This document shows, piece after piece, positions 33,257 through 41,449 of a stretch of 64,000 bases of DNA. Below the pieces are notes generated by a model. It had not been told where the DNA came from, did not search any database, and saw nothing but the letters and a program-made list of their open reading frames with translations. Made by a program: the position numbers and the translations under genes. Source of the DNA: Trujillonella humicola (GTDB lineage: Bacteria > Actinomycetota > Actinomycetes > Mycobacteriales > Geodermatophilaceae); contig NZ_JBJNRJ010000006.1 in the NCBI RefSeq assembly GCF_046233715.1, forward strand, positions 1 through 64,000, in the 5' to 3' direction. Every line of letters starts with the position of its first letter. The first letter of the stretch is position 1.

Positions 33257-35052
33257 TGGCGCTGTCCACCGGCACCGTCCTCGCCGGGCGGTACGAGATC
33301 ACGTCCCCCATCGCCACCGGCGGCATGGGGGAGGTGTGGCGGGCGCGCGACCGGGTGCTCGACCGCGAGGTCGCCGCCAAGGTGCTGCGCAGCGAGTTCA
33401 CCGGCGACCCGAGCTTCGTGGCCCGGTTCCGCAACGAGGCGCGGCACACCGCGGCGTTGTCGCACCCGAACATCGCCTCGGTCTACGACTACGGCGAGGC
33501 CGACGACGAGCGCAACCCCGGCCAGCGGCTGGCGTTCCTCGTCATGGAGCTGGTCGAGGGCCAGCCGCTGGTAACGATCCTGCACGAGGAGGGCCGGCTC
33601 CCGGTCGACTGGACGCTGCACGTCCTCGGCCAGTCCGCCGACGGCCTGTCCGCCGCCCACGCCGCGGGCGTCGTCCACCGCGACATCAAGCCCGGCAACC
33701 TCATCGTGCGCCCCGACGGCGTGGTGAAGCTGACCGACTTCGGCATCGCCCGCGCCCGCGACGCCACGCCGCTGACCCGCACCGGAATGGTCGTCGGCAC
33801 CGCCCAGTACCTCTCCCCCGAGCAGGCCCAGGGCTTCGAGGTCACCTCCGCCTCCGACGTGTACAGCCTCGGCGTCGTCGGCTACGAGTGCCTCACCGGC
33901 TCCCGGCCCTTCGACGGCACCTCGCAGGTCGCCATCGCCCTCGCGCACATCAACCGGCCGCCCCCGCCGCTGCCGGGTGACGTGCCGCGCGCCGTCCGGC
34001 AGCTGCTGGAGCGGGCACTGCAGAAGGACCCCGGCGACCGGTTCACCGACGGCGCGGCCTTCGCCGCGGCCATCCGCGCGGTGGCCGCCGCCGTCGGCGA
34101 CGGGCTGCCGCCAGGTACGGGGGTCGCAGCCGCCGCTGCGGCCACGCAGGTCGTGGACATGCCCGAGGACGCGACGGCCGGGCACCCGGCGGGTGGGGAC
34201 GAGCCGACGACGCAGGTCCTCGACGCCGCGCCGGTGGCCGCCGCGGGCGCCACCGGCGCGCACACCGCGGCGCGCCCGATGCCGCCGCTGCAGGGCCCGC
34301 CCACCGGGTCCGACGCCTGGGACGGCGACGCGCCGGACGGCGCCCCCGCCGGCCGCGGACGCCGCCGGCTGTGGCTGCTCGCGGCCCTGGCGCTGGTCGC
34401 CGTGCTGGCCGGGCTGGCCTGGATCCTCTTCGGCGGCGAGGACGCCGGCGGCGGCGGCACGACCGCCCGCACCAGCGCGCCCGCCTCGGCGCCGGACACG
34501 GGACCGGCGTCGGCGGCCCAGCTCGCGTTCGACCCGGCCGCCCTGCTCGGCCGGGACGCCGACGAGGTCGCCGCGGAGCTGGAGGCGCGCGGGTTCACCG
34601 CCGTCGCCCGGGAGGACGCGTCGGCCGACCAGCTGGCCGGCTACGGTGCCGCGCTCGCGGCCGGCGAGGTCGCCGCCGTCGCCCCGGCCGGGGGCCGGCT
34701 CGCCGCCGACACCCCGATCACCCTCTACGTCGCCGCGGAGGGCTACGCACCCCCGGCGCCCGGCACCGGCGGGGGAGGCGGCGAGACCGGCGGCGGAGGC
34801 GCGGAGGAGGGCGGCGGCGCACCACCGGCGACCAGCGCGGCGCCGACCCCCAGCAGCCCGGCCCCACCGCCGCCGACGACCACCGTGCCGACCACCGCCA
34901 CCACACCGACCACGCCGACCACACCGACCGCCCCGACCTCGCCCACCACCCAGCCGGGGACCACCCTCCCGCCACCGCCGGCCAGCGAGGAGCCGCCGCC
35001 GGGCGACGCCGGGGCTGCCGGTTCCCCTGTGGCGCAGGGTGCGGCGGGGTGA
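33256..35052 (+). CDS. pknA: Ser/Thr protein kinase, PknA-type with PASTA-like tail
   Basis: A 598-residue membrane kinase. The cytoplasmic kinase domain (residues about 12-270) has the glycine loop IATGGMGEVW, Lys42, HRDIKPGN, DFGIARA and the activation-loop segment TPLTRTGMVVGTAQYLSPEQA. A juxtamembrane Ala/Pro linker of about 100 residues precedes one membrane helix (about 369-392). Outside lies one PASTA-like repeat (DPAALLGRDADEVAAELEARGF through ITLYVAAEGY), then a Gly- and Thr/Pro-rich tail. Mycobacterial PknA has no PASTA unit, so this version may sense wall fragments itself. ATG overlaps the pbpA stop. Confidence 0.92.
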   Translation: MALSTGTVLAGRYEITSPIATGGMGEVWRARDRVLDREVAAKVLRSEFTGDPSFVARFRNEARHTAALSHPNIASVYDYGEADDERNPGQRLAFLVMELVEGQPLVTILHEEGRLPVDWTLHVLGQSADGLSAAHAAGVVHRDIKPGNLIVRPDGVVKLTDFGIARARDATPLTRTGMVVGTAQYLSPEQAQGFEVTSASDVYSLGVVGYECLTGSRPFDGTSQVAIALAHINRPPPPLPGDVPRAVRQLLERALQKDPGDRFTDGAAFAAAIRAVAAAVGDGLPPGTGVAAAAAATQVVDMPEDATAGHPAGGDEPTTQVLDAAPVAAAGATGAHTAARPMPPLQGPPTGSDAWDGDAPDGAPAGRGRRRLWLLAALALVAVLAGLAWILFGGEDAGGGGTTARTSAPASAPDTGPASAAQLAFDPAALLGRDADEVAAELEARGFTAVAREDASADQLAGYGAALAAGEVAAVAPAGGRLAADTPITLYVAAEGYAPPAPGTGGGGGETGGGGAEEGGGAPPATSAAPTPSSPAPPPPTTTVPTTATTPTTPTTPTAPTSPTTQPGTTLPPPPASEEPPPGDAGAAGSPVAQGAAG

Positions 35053-35161
35053 GGGACCCCGCTCGCGCCGTCCCGAACCGCTCCGGACCGCTGGATACGC
35101 TCCCCGGCGGGCCCGTCCAGAGGCGCGGGCTCCTCCCCTGCCCCGCCCGAGAGGACCGTCG

Positions 35162-37099
35162 ATGACCACCCCCCAGGTGCTCGGTGAGCGCTACGAGATC
35201 GGCGGGGTGCTCGGCCGCGGCGGCATGGCCGAGGTGCACCGCGGCCGGGACCTGCGGCTCGGCCGCGAGGTCGCCGTCAAGGTGCTGCGCCACGACCTGG
35301 CCCGCGACCCGTCCTTCCAGGTCCGGTTCCGCCGCGAGGCCCAGGCCGCCGCGTCGCTGAACCACCCGGCGATCGTCGCCGTCTACGACACCGGCGAGGA
35401 CCGCGGGCCCACGGGGAACACCCCGTACATCGTCATGGAGTACGTCGAGGGCGAGACCCTGCGCGACGTGCTGCGCCGGGAGGGCGTTCTCCCCCCGGAG
35501 CGGGCGATGAGCCTGTCCGCCGACATCTGCGGCGCCCTGGACTTCAGCCACCGCAACGGCATCGTCCACCGGGACGTGAAGCCGGGGAACGTGATGATCA
35601 CGCCGGCCGGCTCGGTCAAGGTGATGGACTTCGGCATCGCCCGGGCGGTCTCGGACTCCGCGGCCACGATGACCTCCACGGCCGCCGTCATCGGCACCGC
35701 CCAGTACCTCTCCCCGGAGCAGGCCCGGGGTGAGGGCGTCGACGCCCGCTCGGACGTCTACTCCCTCGGCTGCCTGCTCTACGAACTGGTCACCGGGGCG
35801 CCGCCGTTCACCGGCGACTCCCCGGTGTCGGTGGCCTACCAGCACGTCCGCGAGGACCCGCGGCTGCCGTCGTCGATCAACCCGGCCATCCCGCCGGAGC
35901 TGGACTCGATCCTGCTCAAGGCCATGAGCAAGAACCCGGCCAACCGCTACCAGTCGGCCGCCGAGATGCGCAACGACCTGCTCCGGGCCCTCGCCGGGCA
36001 GCAGGTCGAGGCCACCCCGGTCATGGGGGCCGCCGAGCGCACCGCCGTCATCGGCGCGGTCCCGCCGGGCTCCGGCGCCGACGACTGGGACGACGACGAG
36101 GCCGCCCGCCGCCGCAAGCGGAACCGGATCATCGCCGCCGTCGTCGGTGCGCTGGTGCTCGTCGCCGCCGTCGTCGGGATCGCCCTCGCCCTGGGCGGCG
36201 AGGACGAGGACCCGCCGCCGACCACCGCGACCGTGACGGTGCCGGCGAACCTGGTGGGCCTGACCGAGGCCGACGCCCGGGCCGCCATCGAGGAGGCCGG
36301 GCTGGTCGTCGACGAGGTGACCACGCAGGAGGTCTCCGACGAGGCGCAGGTGGGCCTGGTCCAGAGCACCACCCCCGGCAGCGGCGCGGAGGTCGAGGAG
36401 GGCAGCGAGGTCGACCTGGTCGTCGGCGTCGGCCCCGACACCGTGACCGTGCCGCCGGTGGTCAACCAGACCGAGGACGCCGCCCGGACGCTGCTCGAGA
36501 ACGCCGGTTTCACGGGGAACGTGAACCGGGACGAGGTCGACGCCCTGGCGCCCGAGGGCACCGTCGTCGCCGTCGACCCCACCGTCGGCCGGCAGGTCGC
36601 CCCCGACACGACGGTGACCCTGTCGGTGTCCGACGGCGACGCGCCGATCCCGGCGGTCTCCGGTGACCAGGCCGCCGCCACGCAGACCCTGCGCGGCGCC
36701 GGTTTCACCAACATCACCGTCGAGCAGGTCGAGGACGCCGCCCCCGCGGGCAGCGTGCTCGGCACGACGCCCGGGGCCGGGACGCAGGCCACCGCGGAGA
36801 GCGAGATCGTCCTGCGGGTGTCCACCGGTCCCGCCGAGCCCGAGACCGTCGCCGTGCCGAACGTGGTCGACCAGCCCCAGCAGGCCGCCGAGGCCACGCT
36901 CCGGTCGGCCGGCTTCGACGTGCGCGTCGAGCAGCGGGACAGCGACCAGGCGGACGTCGGGATCGTCATCGCGCAGAGCCCGTCGCCGTCGGCCCAGGCC
37001 GAGCCGGGGAGCACGGTCACCATCACCGTCGGCCGCGCCCCCGGTGGCGGTGGCGGCGGCGCGACGACGCCGCCCGGGGGCGGCAACGGCGGCGGCTGA
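35162..37099 (+). CDS. pknB: Ser/Thr protein kinase PknB with four PASTA repeats
   Basis: A 645-residue membrane kinase. The kinase domain (residues about 10-275) shows LGRGGMAEVHRGRD, VAVKVL with Lys40, HRDVKPGN, DFGIARA and the activation loop AATMTSTAAVIGTAQYLSPEQARG with two threonines, the usual autophosphorylation sites. One membrane helix (about 323-344) is followed by four PASTA repeats (about 355-630), each with the VPxVxxxxxxxAxxxLxxAGF pattern, and a Gly-rich tail. PASTA domains bind muropeptides or lipid II, so PknB tunes growth to wall status. ATG 35162 lies 109 bases after pknA, after GAGAGGACCG. Confidence 0.95.
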   Translation: MTTPQVLGERYEIGGVLGRGGMAEVHRGRDLRLGREVAVKVLRHDLARDPSFQVRFRREAQAAASLNHPAIVAVYDTGEDRGPTGNTPYIVMEYVEGETLRDVLRREGVLPPERAMSLSADICGALDFSHRNGIVHRDVKPGNVMITPAGSVKVMDFGIARAVSDSAATMTSTAAVIGTAQYLSPEQARGEGVDARSDVYSLGCLLYELVTGAPPFTGDSPVSVAYQHVREDPRLPSSINPAIPPELDSILLKAMSKNPANRYQSAAEMRNDLLRALAGQQVEATPVMGAAERTAVIGAVPPGSGADDWDDDEAARRRKRNRIIAAVVGALVLVAAVVGIALALGGEDEDPPPTTATVTVPANLVGLTEADARAAIEEAGLVVDEVTTQEVSDEAQVGLVQSTTPGSGAEVEEGSEVDLVVGVGPDTVTVPPVVNQTEDAARTLLENAGFTGNVNRDEVDALAPEGTVVAVDPTVGRQVAPDTTVTLSVSDGDAPIPAVSGDQAAATQTLRGAGFTNITVEQVEDAAPAGSVLGTTPGAGTQATAESEIVLRVSTGPAEPETVAVPNVVDQPQQAAEATLRSAGFDVRVEQRDSDQADVGIVIAQSPSPSAQAEPGSTVTITVGRAPGGGGGGATTPPGGGNGGG

Positions 37100-37111
37100 C
37101 CCGCCGGCCAG

Positions 37112-37157
37112 GACGCAGCGAGGGCCCCACCCGGTCGGGTGGGGCCCTCGCTGCGTC
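37112..37157. terminator. Bidirectional terminator, 21-bp perfect stem
   Basis: Arms 37112-37132 and 37137-37157 are exact reverse complements with a four-base loop (GGTC). The stem sits between the convergent pknB and trpG/pabA stops and closes the fhaA-pknB operon. The downstream arm begins GGGTGGGGCCC. Confidence 0.88.
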
Positions 37158-37163
37158 TCCGGG

Positions 37164-37814
37164 TCAGGCGCTGACGGTCGACAGCCGGCGGGCGCCGGCG
37201 GCGGCCGCCTCGACGAGGGCGGGATCGGGCGCCTGGCCGCAGGCCGCGAGCCACGTGGCGAGCATCTGGTGCCCGCCCTCGGTGAGCACCGACTCCGGGT
37301 GGAACTGGACGCCCTCGATCGGCAGCTCGCGGTGGCGCAGGGCCATGACGATGCCCGACGGGGTGTGCCCGGTGACCTCGAGCTCGTCGGGCACGGTGGC
37401 GCGGTCGACGGCCAGCGAGTGGTAGCGCGTGGCGGTGAAGGGCGAGGGGAGCCCGGAGAGGACGCCGACGCCGTCGTGCAGCACCTCGCTGGTCTTGCCG
37501 TGCAGCAGCTCCGGCGCGCGCACGACCTCGGCACCGAAGGCCTCGGCGACGGCCTGGTGCCCCAGGCAGACGCCCAGCACCGGCGTGCCGGCCTGCGCGG
37601 CGGCCCGCACCATCGGCACCGTCACGCCCGCGTCGGCGGGGGTGCCCGGGCCCGGGGACAGCAGGACCCCGGCGACGTCGAGGCCGGCCAGCTCGTCGAC
37701 GGTCACCGCGTCGTTGCGCCGCACGATGCAGCGCACCCCGAGCTGCCCCAGGTACTGGACGAGGTTGTAGACGAAGCTGTCGAAGTTGTCGACGACGAGG
37801 ACCGGCCTGCTCAC
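37164..37814 (-). CDS. trpG: Glutamine amidotransferase of anthranilate/aminodeoxychorismate synthase
   Basis: A 216-residue class I glutamine amidotransferase supplying ammonia to anthranilate synthase (tryptophan) or aminodeoxychorismate synthase (folate). VVDNFDSFVYNLVQYLGQLG starts the protein, GVCLGHQAVAEAFGAEVV carries the nucleophilic Cys (about residue 84), and VQFHPESVLTEGG has the catalytic His-Glu pair. There is no synthase partner beside it; the crgA-trpG-pknB order is the standard actinobacterial arrangement, where this enzyme is often named TrpG or PabA. GTG start at 37814. Confidence 0.92.
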   Translation of the reverse strand: MSRPVLVVDNFDSFVYNLVQYLGQLGVRCIVRRNDAVTVDELAGLDVAGVLLSPGPGTPADAGVTVPMVRAAAQAGTPVLGVCLGHQAVAEAFGAEVVRAPELLHGKTSEVLHDGVGVLSGLPSPFTATRYHSLAVDRATVPDELEVTGHTPSGIVMALRHRELPIEGVQFHPESVLTEGGHQMLATWLAACGQAPDPALVEAAAAGARRLSTVSA

Positions 37815-37851
37815 GGCTCCTGTGTACCAGCGGGCGGCGGCGCCCGGGACC

Positions 37852-38652
37852 TCAGCGGACCGGGGTGGCGTGCGCCATGACCGGGGTGCCGCTGTGGGCG
37901 GGGAGCTCGATCGTGTCCGATCCGCGCACGGAGAAGGTGAGCCCGAACGCGGCCACCGCGTCCTGGAACACGCCGACCTGGGGTGAGGCCGCCAGCTGGT
38001 CGACGAACGCCTGCTGGTCCCCGATCGCGGTGATCACGAACGGCGGCGAGTACGTCCGCCCCTCGAGCAGCAGCACGTTGCCCACGCAGCGGACGGCGCT
38101 CGTGGCGATGAGCCGCTGGTCCATGATCGCCACGCCGTCGGCCCCGCCCGCCCACAGCGCGTTGACCACGGCCTGCACGTCGGACTGGTGGATGACGACG
38201 TCGTCCGGGCGGGCGCCGTTGGGCAGCGAGCCGTCCGGCCGGCGCGGGGCGTCGTCGAGCACGATCCGCACACCGGCCCCGGTGAGCGCCACCATGCCGG
38301 CCGACAGCATCTGCCCCTGCGCGTCCCCCTGCGCGTCGGCCACCGCCGTCTCGCGGGTGGCCACCTGGTCGATCAGCCGGTCCACCCGGGCCTGCAACTG
38401 CTCGGCCTCGGCGGACTGCTCGGCCAGCGCCGCGCGGCGCTGGGCGATCAGCCCGGAGAGCTCGATGATCTCCCCGCCGCGCAGGTCGGTCCCCCGCGCG
38501 GTCTGCCCGGAGGTGGCGAACAGCAGGCCGGCGGCCAGCGCCACCACCGGCACCAGCGCCACCCAGGCCGTGCGCCGGCCCGGACGCCACGACCGGACCG
38601 GCCGGCGGCCGCCGGGCGCGCCACGGACGGCGGAGAGGCGGTCGCGGAGCAC
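37852..38652 (-). CDS. DUF881 membrane-anchored protein
   Basis: A 266-residue protein. An N-terminal basic region is followed by one membrane helix (about residues 29-47, AWVALVPVVALAAGLLFAT). A coiled-coil-like segment (EIIELSGLIAQRRAALAEQSAEAEQLQARVDRLIDQV) and the DUF881 domain then follow, with GVRIVLDDAP, GADGVAIMDQRLIATSAVRCVGN and ITAIGDQQAFVDQL. Its function is unknown; it resembles a YlxW-like, division-associated protein and lies beside crgA. The start is placed at GTG 38652, since AGGAGG overlaps the earlier GTG (38658) and is properly spaced only for the second. Confidence 0.88.
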   Translation of the reverse strand: MLRDRLSAVRGAPGGRRPVRSWRPGRRTAWVALVPVVALAAGLLFATSGQTARGTDLRGGEIIELSGLIAQRRAALAEQSAEAEQLQARVDRLIDQVATRETAVADAQGDAQGQMLSAGMVALTGAGVRIVLDDAPRRPDGSLPNGARPDDVVIHQSDVQAVVNALWAGGADGVAIMDQRLIATSAVRCVGNVLLLEGRTYSPPFVITAIGDQQAFVDQLAASPQVGVFQDAVAAFGLTFSVRGSDTIELPAHSGTPVMAHATPVR

Positions 38653-38799
38653 GGGCACCTCCTGGCGCGGCGGGCGGGGCGGGCTCCCCGCGGGGGGCGG
38701 GTCACCGGCGTCGGTGGCCCATCATCCGCCCCCCGGAGCTTAGGCTGGGGACAGATCCGGCCGGTGGACGCCGGCCGGTGCCCGGAGGGAGCAGCAGCG

Positions 38800-39069
38800 G
38801 TGCCGAAGTCCAAGGTGCGCAAGAAGTCGGTCTACACACCACCCCCGTCGGTCTTGCAGCCCGGCTCCGCCTCCCGCGCCGCCGCGCCCAGCCCGCGCTG
38901 GTACGCCCCGCTCATGGTGGGGCTGATGCTCATCGGCCTGCTGTGGATCGTCGTCTACTACGTGGCCGGCGAGGACATCCCGTTCATGGTCGACCTGGGC
39001 GCCTGGAACTTCGCGATCGGCTTCGGCGCGATGGTGGCCGGCCTGATCATGTCGATGCGCTGGCGCTGA
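38800..39069 (+). CDS. crgA: Cell division protein CrgA
   Basis: An 89-residue division regulator. The N-terminus is basic and conserved (PKSKVRKKSVYTPPP), followed by two membrane helices (about residues 35-55 and 65-84) ending in MRWR. CrgA recruits FtsI and other divisome parts in mycobacteria and delays FtsZ-ring formation in Streptomyces. GTG 38800 follows CGGAGGGAGCAGCAGC. A -10-like TAGGCT lies at 38741-38746. It is divergent from the DUF881 gene and followed by terminator stems. Confidence 0.94.
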   Translation: MPKSKVRKKSVYTPPPSVLQPGSASRAAAPSPRWYAPLMVGLMLIGLLWIVVYYVAGEDIPFMVDLGAWNFAIGFGAMVAGLIMSMRWR

Positions 39070-39086
39070 AGAAGGACCCCGTCCGC

Positions 39087-39166
39087 CTCACCCCTCGCTC
39101 GCTCGGGGTGAGCCTCTGGACGGGGCCGCGGCCGAGGCCCTCGTCCCCACCGGGGACGGGGGCCTC
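39087..39166 (+). terminator. Two terminator hairpins after crgA
   Basis: CTCACCCC (39087-39094) pairs with GGGGTGAG (39105-39112). A stronger stem follows: GAGGCCC plus CGTCCCC (39134-39148) pairs with GGGGACG plus GGGCCTC (39152-39166) with one mismatch. Together they should end crgA transcription. Confidence 0.7.
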
Positions 39167-39199
39167 GCTGCTTCTGCACGCCCCGCGGGTCCGGGGACG

Positions 39200-39400
39200 T
39201 GTGCACAGCGGCCCGGGTTGTCCACAGGTCGACTCGGCGCTGGATACCCAGGGTTGTCCACCGCATGTGGAGTACGCATGTTCGACTGCGCGCCGCTGAC
39301 CTGCGATTTCCACCGCGATGGGACGGATGTGACGAGGAGGACGCAGGCGTAACTACACCCCTGTGCTTCTGTCCCCAGCTGTGTACCCAGCTGTGGAGAA
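39200..39400. other. Non-coding DNA with clustered DnaA-box-like sites
   Basis: The 415 bases between crgA and the PH-domain gene hold no gene I can support. They contain an exact TTGTCCACA (39218-39226), TTGTCCACC (39254-39262), TGTGGAGAA (39392-39400, reverse strand), and the related TGTGCACAG (39200-39208). There is also a 12-bp tandem CCCAGCTGTG (39374-39395), and GCCGCTGACCTGCG occurs twice (39292, 39423). The region is AT-richer than its surroundings. It could titrate DnaA or act in regulation; function inferred. Confidence 0.5.
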
Positions 39401-39484
39401 GTCGACATGGCGAGCCCGGCGGGCCGCTGACCTGCGGCGGAGCACTACCCCGGGCGCCCGCCGGGCACACCCGGACGGCCCGTC

Positions 39485-39919
39485 GTGACCCAGGTGCGGG
39501 AGGCTGGGGACGTGGAGTGGTCGGCACGCCCGGGGACCGTCGCCGCGCTGGCGGGATCGGGGATCGTCCTGGGCGCGTCCGCCGTGCTGCTCGACCCGGT
39601 CGGACAGGTGCTCGTCGGCGCGGCCGCGCTGCTCCTGCTCGTGCTGGCCGGCCGCGCCGCGCTGCTGCGCCCCCGGGTCTCCACCTCGCCCGCCGGCGTC
39701 GTCGTCCGCGGGCTGGGCGGACGCCGGGAGCTGCCGTGGGCGGCGCTGCGCGTGCGGGTCCGGGACACCCGCCGCTGGGGGCTGCGGTCGCGGCTGCTCG
39801 AGCTGGACACGGCGCGCGGGCCGGACGAGGCCGGTGACCTGGTCCTGCTGAGCCGCTGGGAGCTCGGCGCGGACCCCGGGGACGTCGCGCGGGCGCTGGA
39901 GGCCGGTCGCCCGGCCTGA
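39485..39919 (+). CDS. PH-domain (bacterial) membrane protein
   Basis: A 144-residue protein. Two hydrophobic helices (residues about 18-37 and 40-60) are followed by a bacterial PH-like domain: RVSTSPAGVVVRGLGGRRELPWAALRVRVRDTRRWGLRSRLLEL through DVARALEAGR. This is a common actinobacterial 'PH domain-containing protein' found next to crgA and the rhomboid gene. Function unknown. The GTG at 39485 is used; GTG 39511 is an alternative. It converges with the rhomboid gene, with only eight bases between the stops. Confidence 0.82.
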   Translation: MTQVREAGDVEWSARPGTVAALAGSGIVLGASAVLLDPVGQVLVGAAALLLLVLAGRAALLRPRVSTSPAGVVVRGLGGRRELPWAALRVRVRDTRRWGLRSRLLELDTARGPDEAGDLVLLSRWELGADPGDVARALEAGRPA

Positions 39920-39927
39920 GCGCAGCC

Positions 39928-40821
39928 CTACAGGACGGTGAGCGGTGCCGTCGCCGTCAGGGCGGTGACGGCCAGGACGGCGGTCAGCAGCAGCAGGCCC
40001 AGGACCTGCAGCTCGGTCCGCCGGCGGGCGAGGACGACGACGCCGGCGGCCAGGAGCCCGGCGACGAGCCCGCCGAGGTGGCCCAGCAGCGAGATGCCCG
40101 GGACGAGCACGCTGATGGCCAGGTTGAGGACCAGCAGGGTGACGATGCCGCGGACGTCGCCCCGCTGGGTCACCGCCAGCACCGCGAACGCGCCCATGAG
40201 ACCCCAGATCGCGCCCGACGCGCCGGCGACGGGGACGAGCGGATCGCCGAAGAGCAGGACCGCGACCGATCCGCCGAGCGCGGCCAGCAGGTACACCGCG
40301 AGGTAGCGCCAGCGGCCGAACGCGCGCTCGAGCTCCGAGCCGAACAGCAGCAGGGCGAGCATGTTGAGCGCCAGGTGCGTGATGCCGATGTGCAGGAACG
40401 CCGAGGTGATCAGCCGCCAGTCCTCGCCGCCCAGCTGCACCAGGACCGGCGCCAGCTGCAGGTCGGCGAAGAGGTCGGAGCGGTAGTTGTCGAACGGGTC
40501 GATCCGGTCGAGCCCGGCCGAGATCGCCGTGGCGACGAAGACCGCGACGTTGAGCGCGATCAGCGAGAGGGTGACGGCGCCCCAGCGCCGCCCCGCGGTG
40601 CGGGTGGCCGGCGCCCGGCGGGGAGCGCGCACCGAGGCCTGCCCGGCACGGAGGCACTCGGGGCACTGGAAGCCCACCGAGGCCGACGTCATGCACTCCG
40701 GGCAGATGGGCCGGCCGCACCGGACGCAGGAGACGCCGGTGGCCCGGTCGGGGTGCCGGTAGCAGGTGGCCGCCGGAGGCACGGGCGGGGGCTCCTCGCC
40801 CCGGCCCGCGCCTCCGGGCAC
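39928..40821 (-). CDS. Rhomboid family intramembrane serine protease with zinc ribbon
   Basis: A 297-residue membrane protease. The N-terminus carries a B-box-like zinc ribbon (CYRHPDRATGVSCVRCGRPICPECM and CPEC), followed by about six or seven helices. The catalytic Ser lies in GASGAIWGLMGAF and the His in GHLGGLVAGLL; HIGITHLALNMLALLLFGSELERAFG is the characteristic loop and helix. It cleaves membrane proteins within the bilayer; the substrate is unknown. GTG 40821 is used; GTG 40782 (PPAATCYRH) has a better placed GAGGAG. It lies 11 bases after the cyclophilin stop. Confidence 0.92.
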   Translation of the reverse strand: MPGGAGRGEEPPPVPPAATCYRHPDRATGVSCVRCGRPICPECMTSASVGFQCPECLRAGQASVRAPRRAPATRTAGRRWGAVTLSLIALNVAVFVATAISAGLDRIDPFDNYRSDLFADLQLAPVLVQLGGEDWRLITSAFLHIGITHLALNMLALLLFGSELERAFGRWRYLAVYLLAALGGSVAVLLFGDPLVPVAGASGAIWGLMGAFAVLAVTQRGDVRGIVTLLVLNLAISVLVPGISLLGHLGGLVAGLLAAGVVVLARRRTELQVLGLLLLTAVLAVTALTATAPLTVL

Positions 40822-40832
40822 GGGTGGCTGGG

Positions 40833-41369
40833 TCAGCTGCGCTGCACCTCGACCGACTCGATGACGACGTCCTCGACGGGGCGGTCCTGCCGGCCGGTCG
40901 CCACGGTGGCGATCCGGTCGACGACGTCGCGGCCGGCCTGGTCGGCCACCTCGCCGAAGATCGTGTGCTTGCGGTTCAGGTGCGGGGTCGGGCCCACCGT
41001 GATGAAGAACTGGGAGCCGTTCGTGCCGGGGCCGGCGTTGGCCATGGCCAGCAGGTAGGGCTTGCTGAAGGTGAGCTCCGGGTGGAACTCGTCACCGAAC
41101 TGGTAGCCCGGGCCGCCGAAGCCCTGCCCCAGCGGGTCGCCGCCCTGGATCATGAAGCCGGAGATCACGCGGTGGAAGATCGTGCCGTCGTAGAGCCGGT
41201 CGGTCGTCTTCTCGCGGGTCGCCGGGTGGGTCCACTCGCGCCGGCCCTCGGCGAGGTCGGCGAAGTTGGCCACGGTCTTGGGCGCGTGGTCGGGGAACAG
41301 GTCGACGGTGATGTCACCGTGGTTGGTGTGCAGCACGGCACGCCGGGCGGGAGAGGTCGCTTCGGTCAC
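40833..41369 (-). CDS. ppiA: Cyclophilin-type peptidyl-prolyl cis-trans isomerase
   Basis: A 178-residue cytosolic cyclophilin that speeds proline isomerisation in folding proteins. The motifs LHTNHGDITVDLFPDHAPKTVANFADLAEG, YDGTIFHRVISGFMIQGGDPLGQGFGGPGY, PYLLAMANAGPGTNGSQFFITVGPTPHLN and HTIFGEV cover the active site. GTG 41369 starts MTEATSPARRAVL, the usual actinobacterial N-terminus; the open frame upstream is not homologous. It probably shares a transcript with the rhomboid gene, the standard arrangement near crgA. Confidence 0.93.
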   Translation of the reverse strand: MTEATSPARRAVLHTNHGDITVDLFPDHAPKTVANFADLAEGRREWTHPATREKTTDRLYDGTIFHRVISGFMIQGGDPLGQGFGGPGYQFGDEFHPELTFSKPYLLAMANAGPGTNGSQFFITVGPTPHLNRKHTIFGEVADQAGRDVVDRIATVATGRQDRPVEDVVIESVEVQRS

Positions 41370-41449
41370 GACTCCACTCTCCCACCGCTCCGCCCGCCGG
41401 GGGGTACCCGGGCGGGCGCCGGGGGACGCCCGGGAGGAGCAGCCGTCGT

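Noticed and set aside
37246..37259. GAGCCACGTGGCGA in trpG as parS
   Set aside because: Central core only, arms differ from GTTYC/GRAAC, and the bases are constrained by coding.
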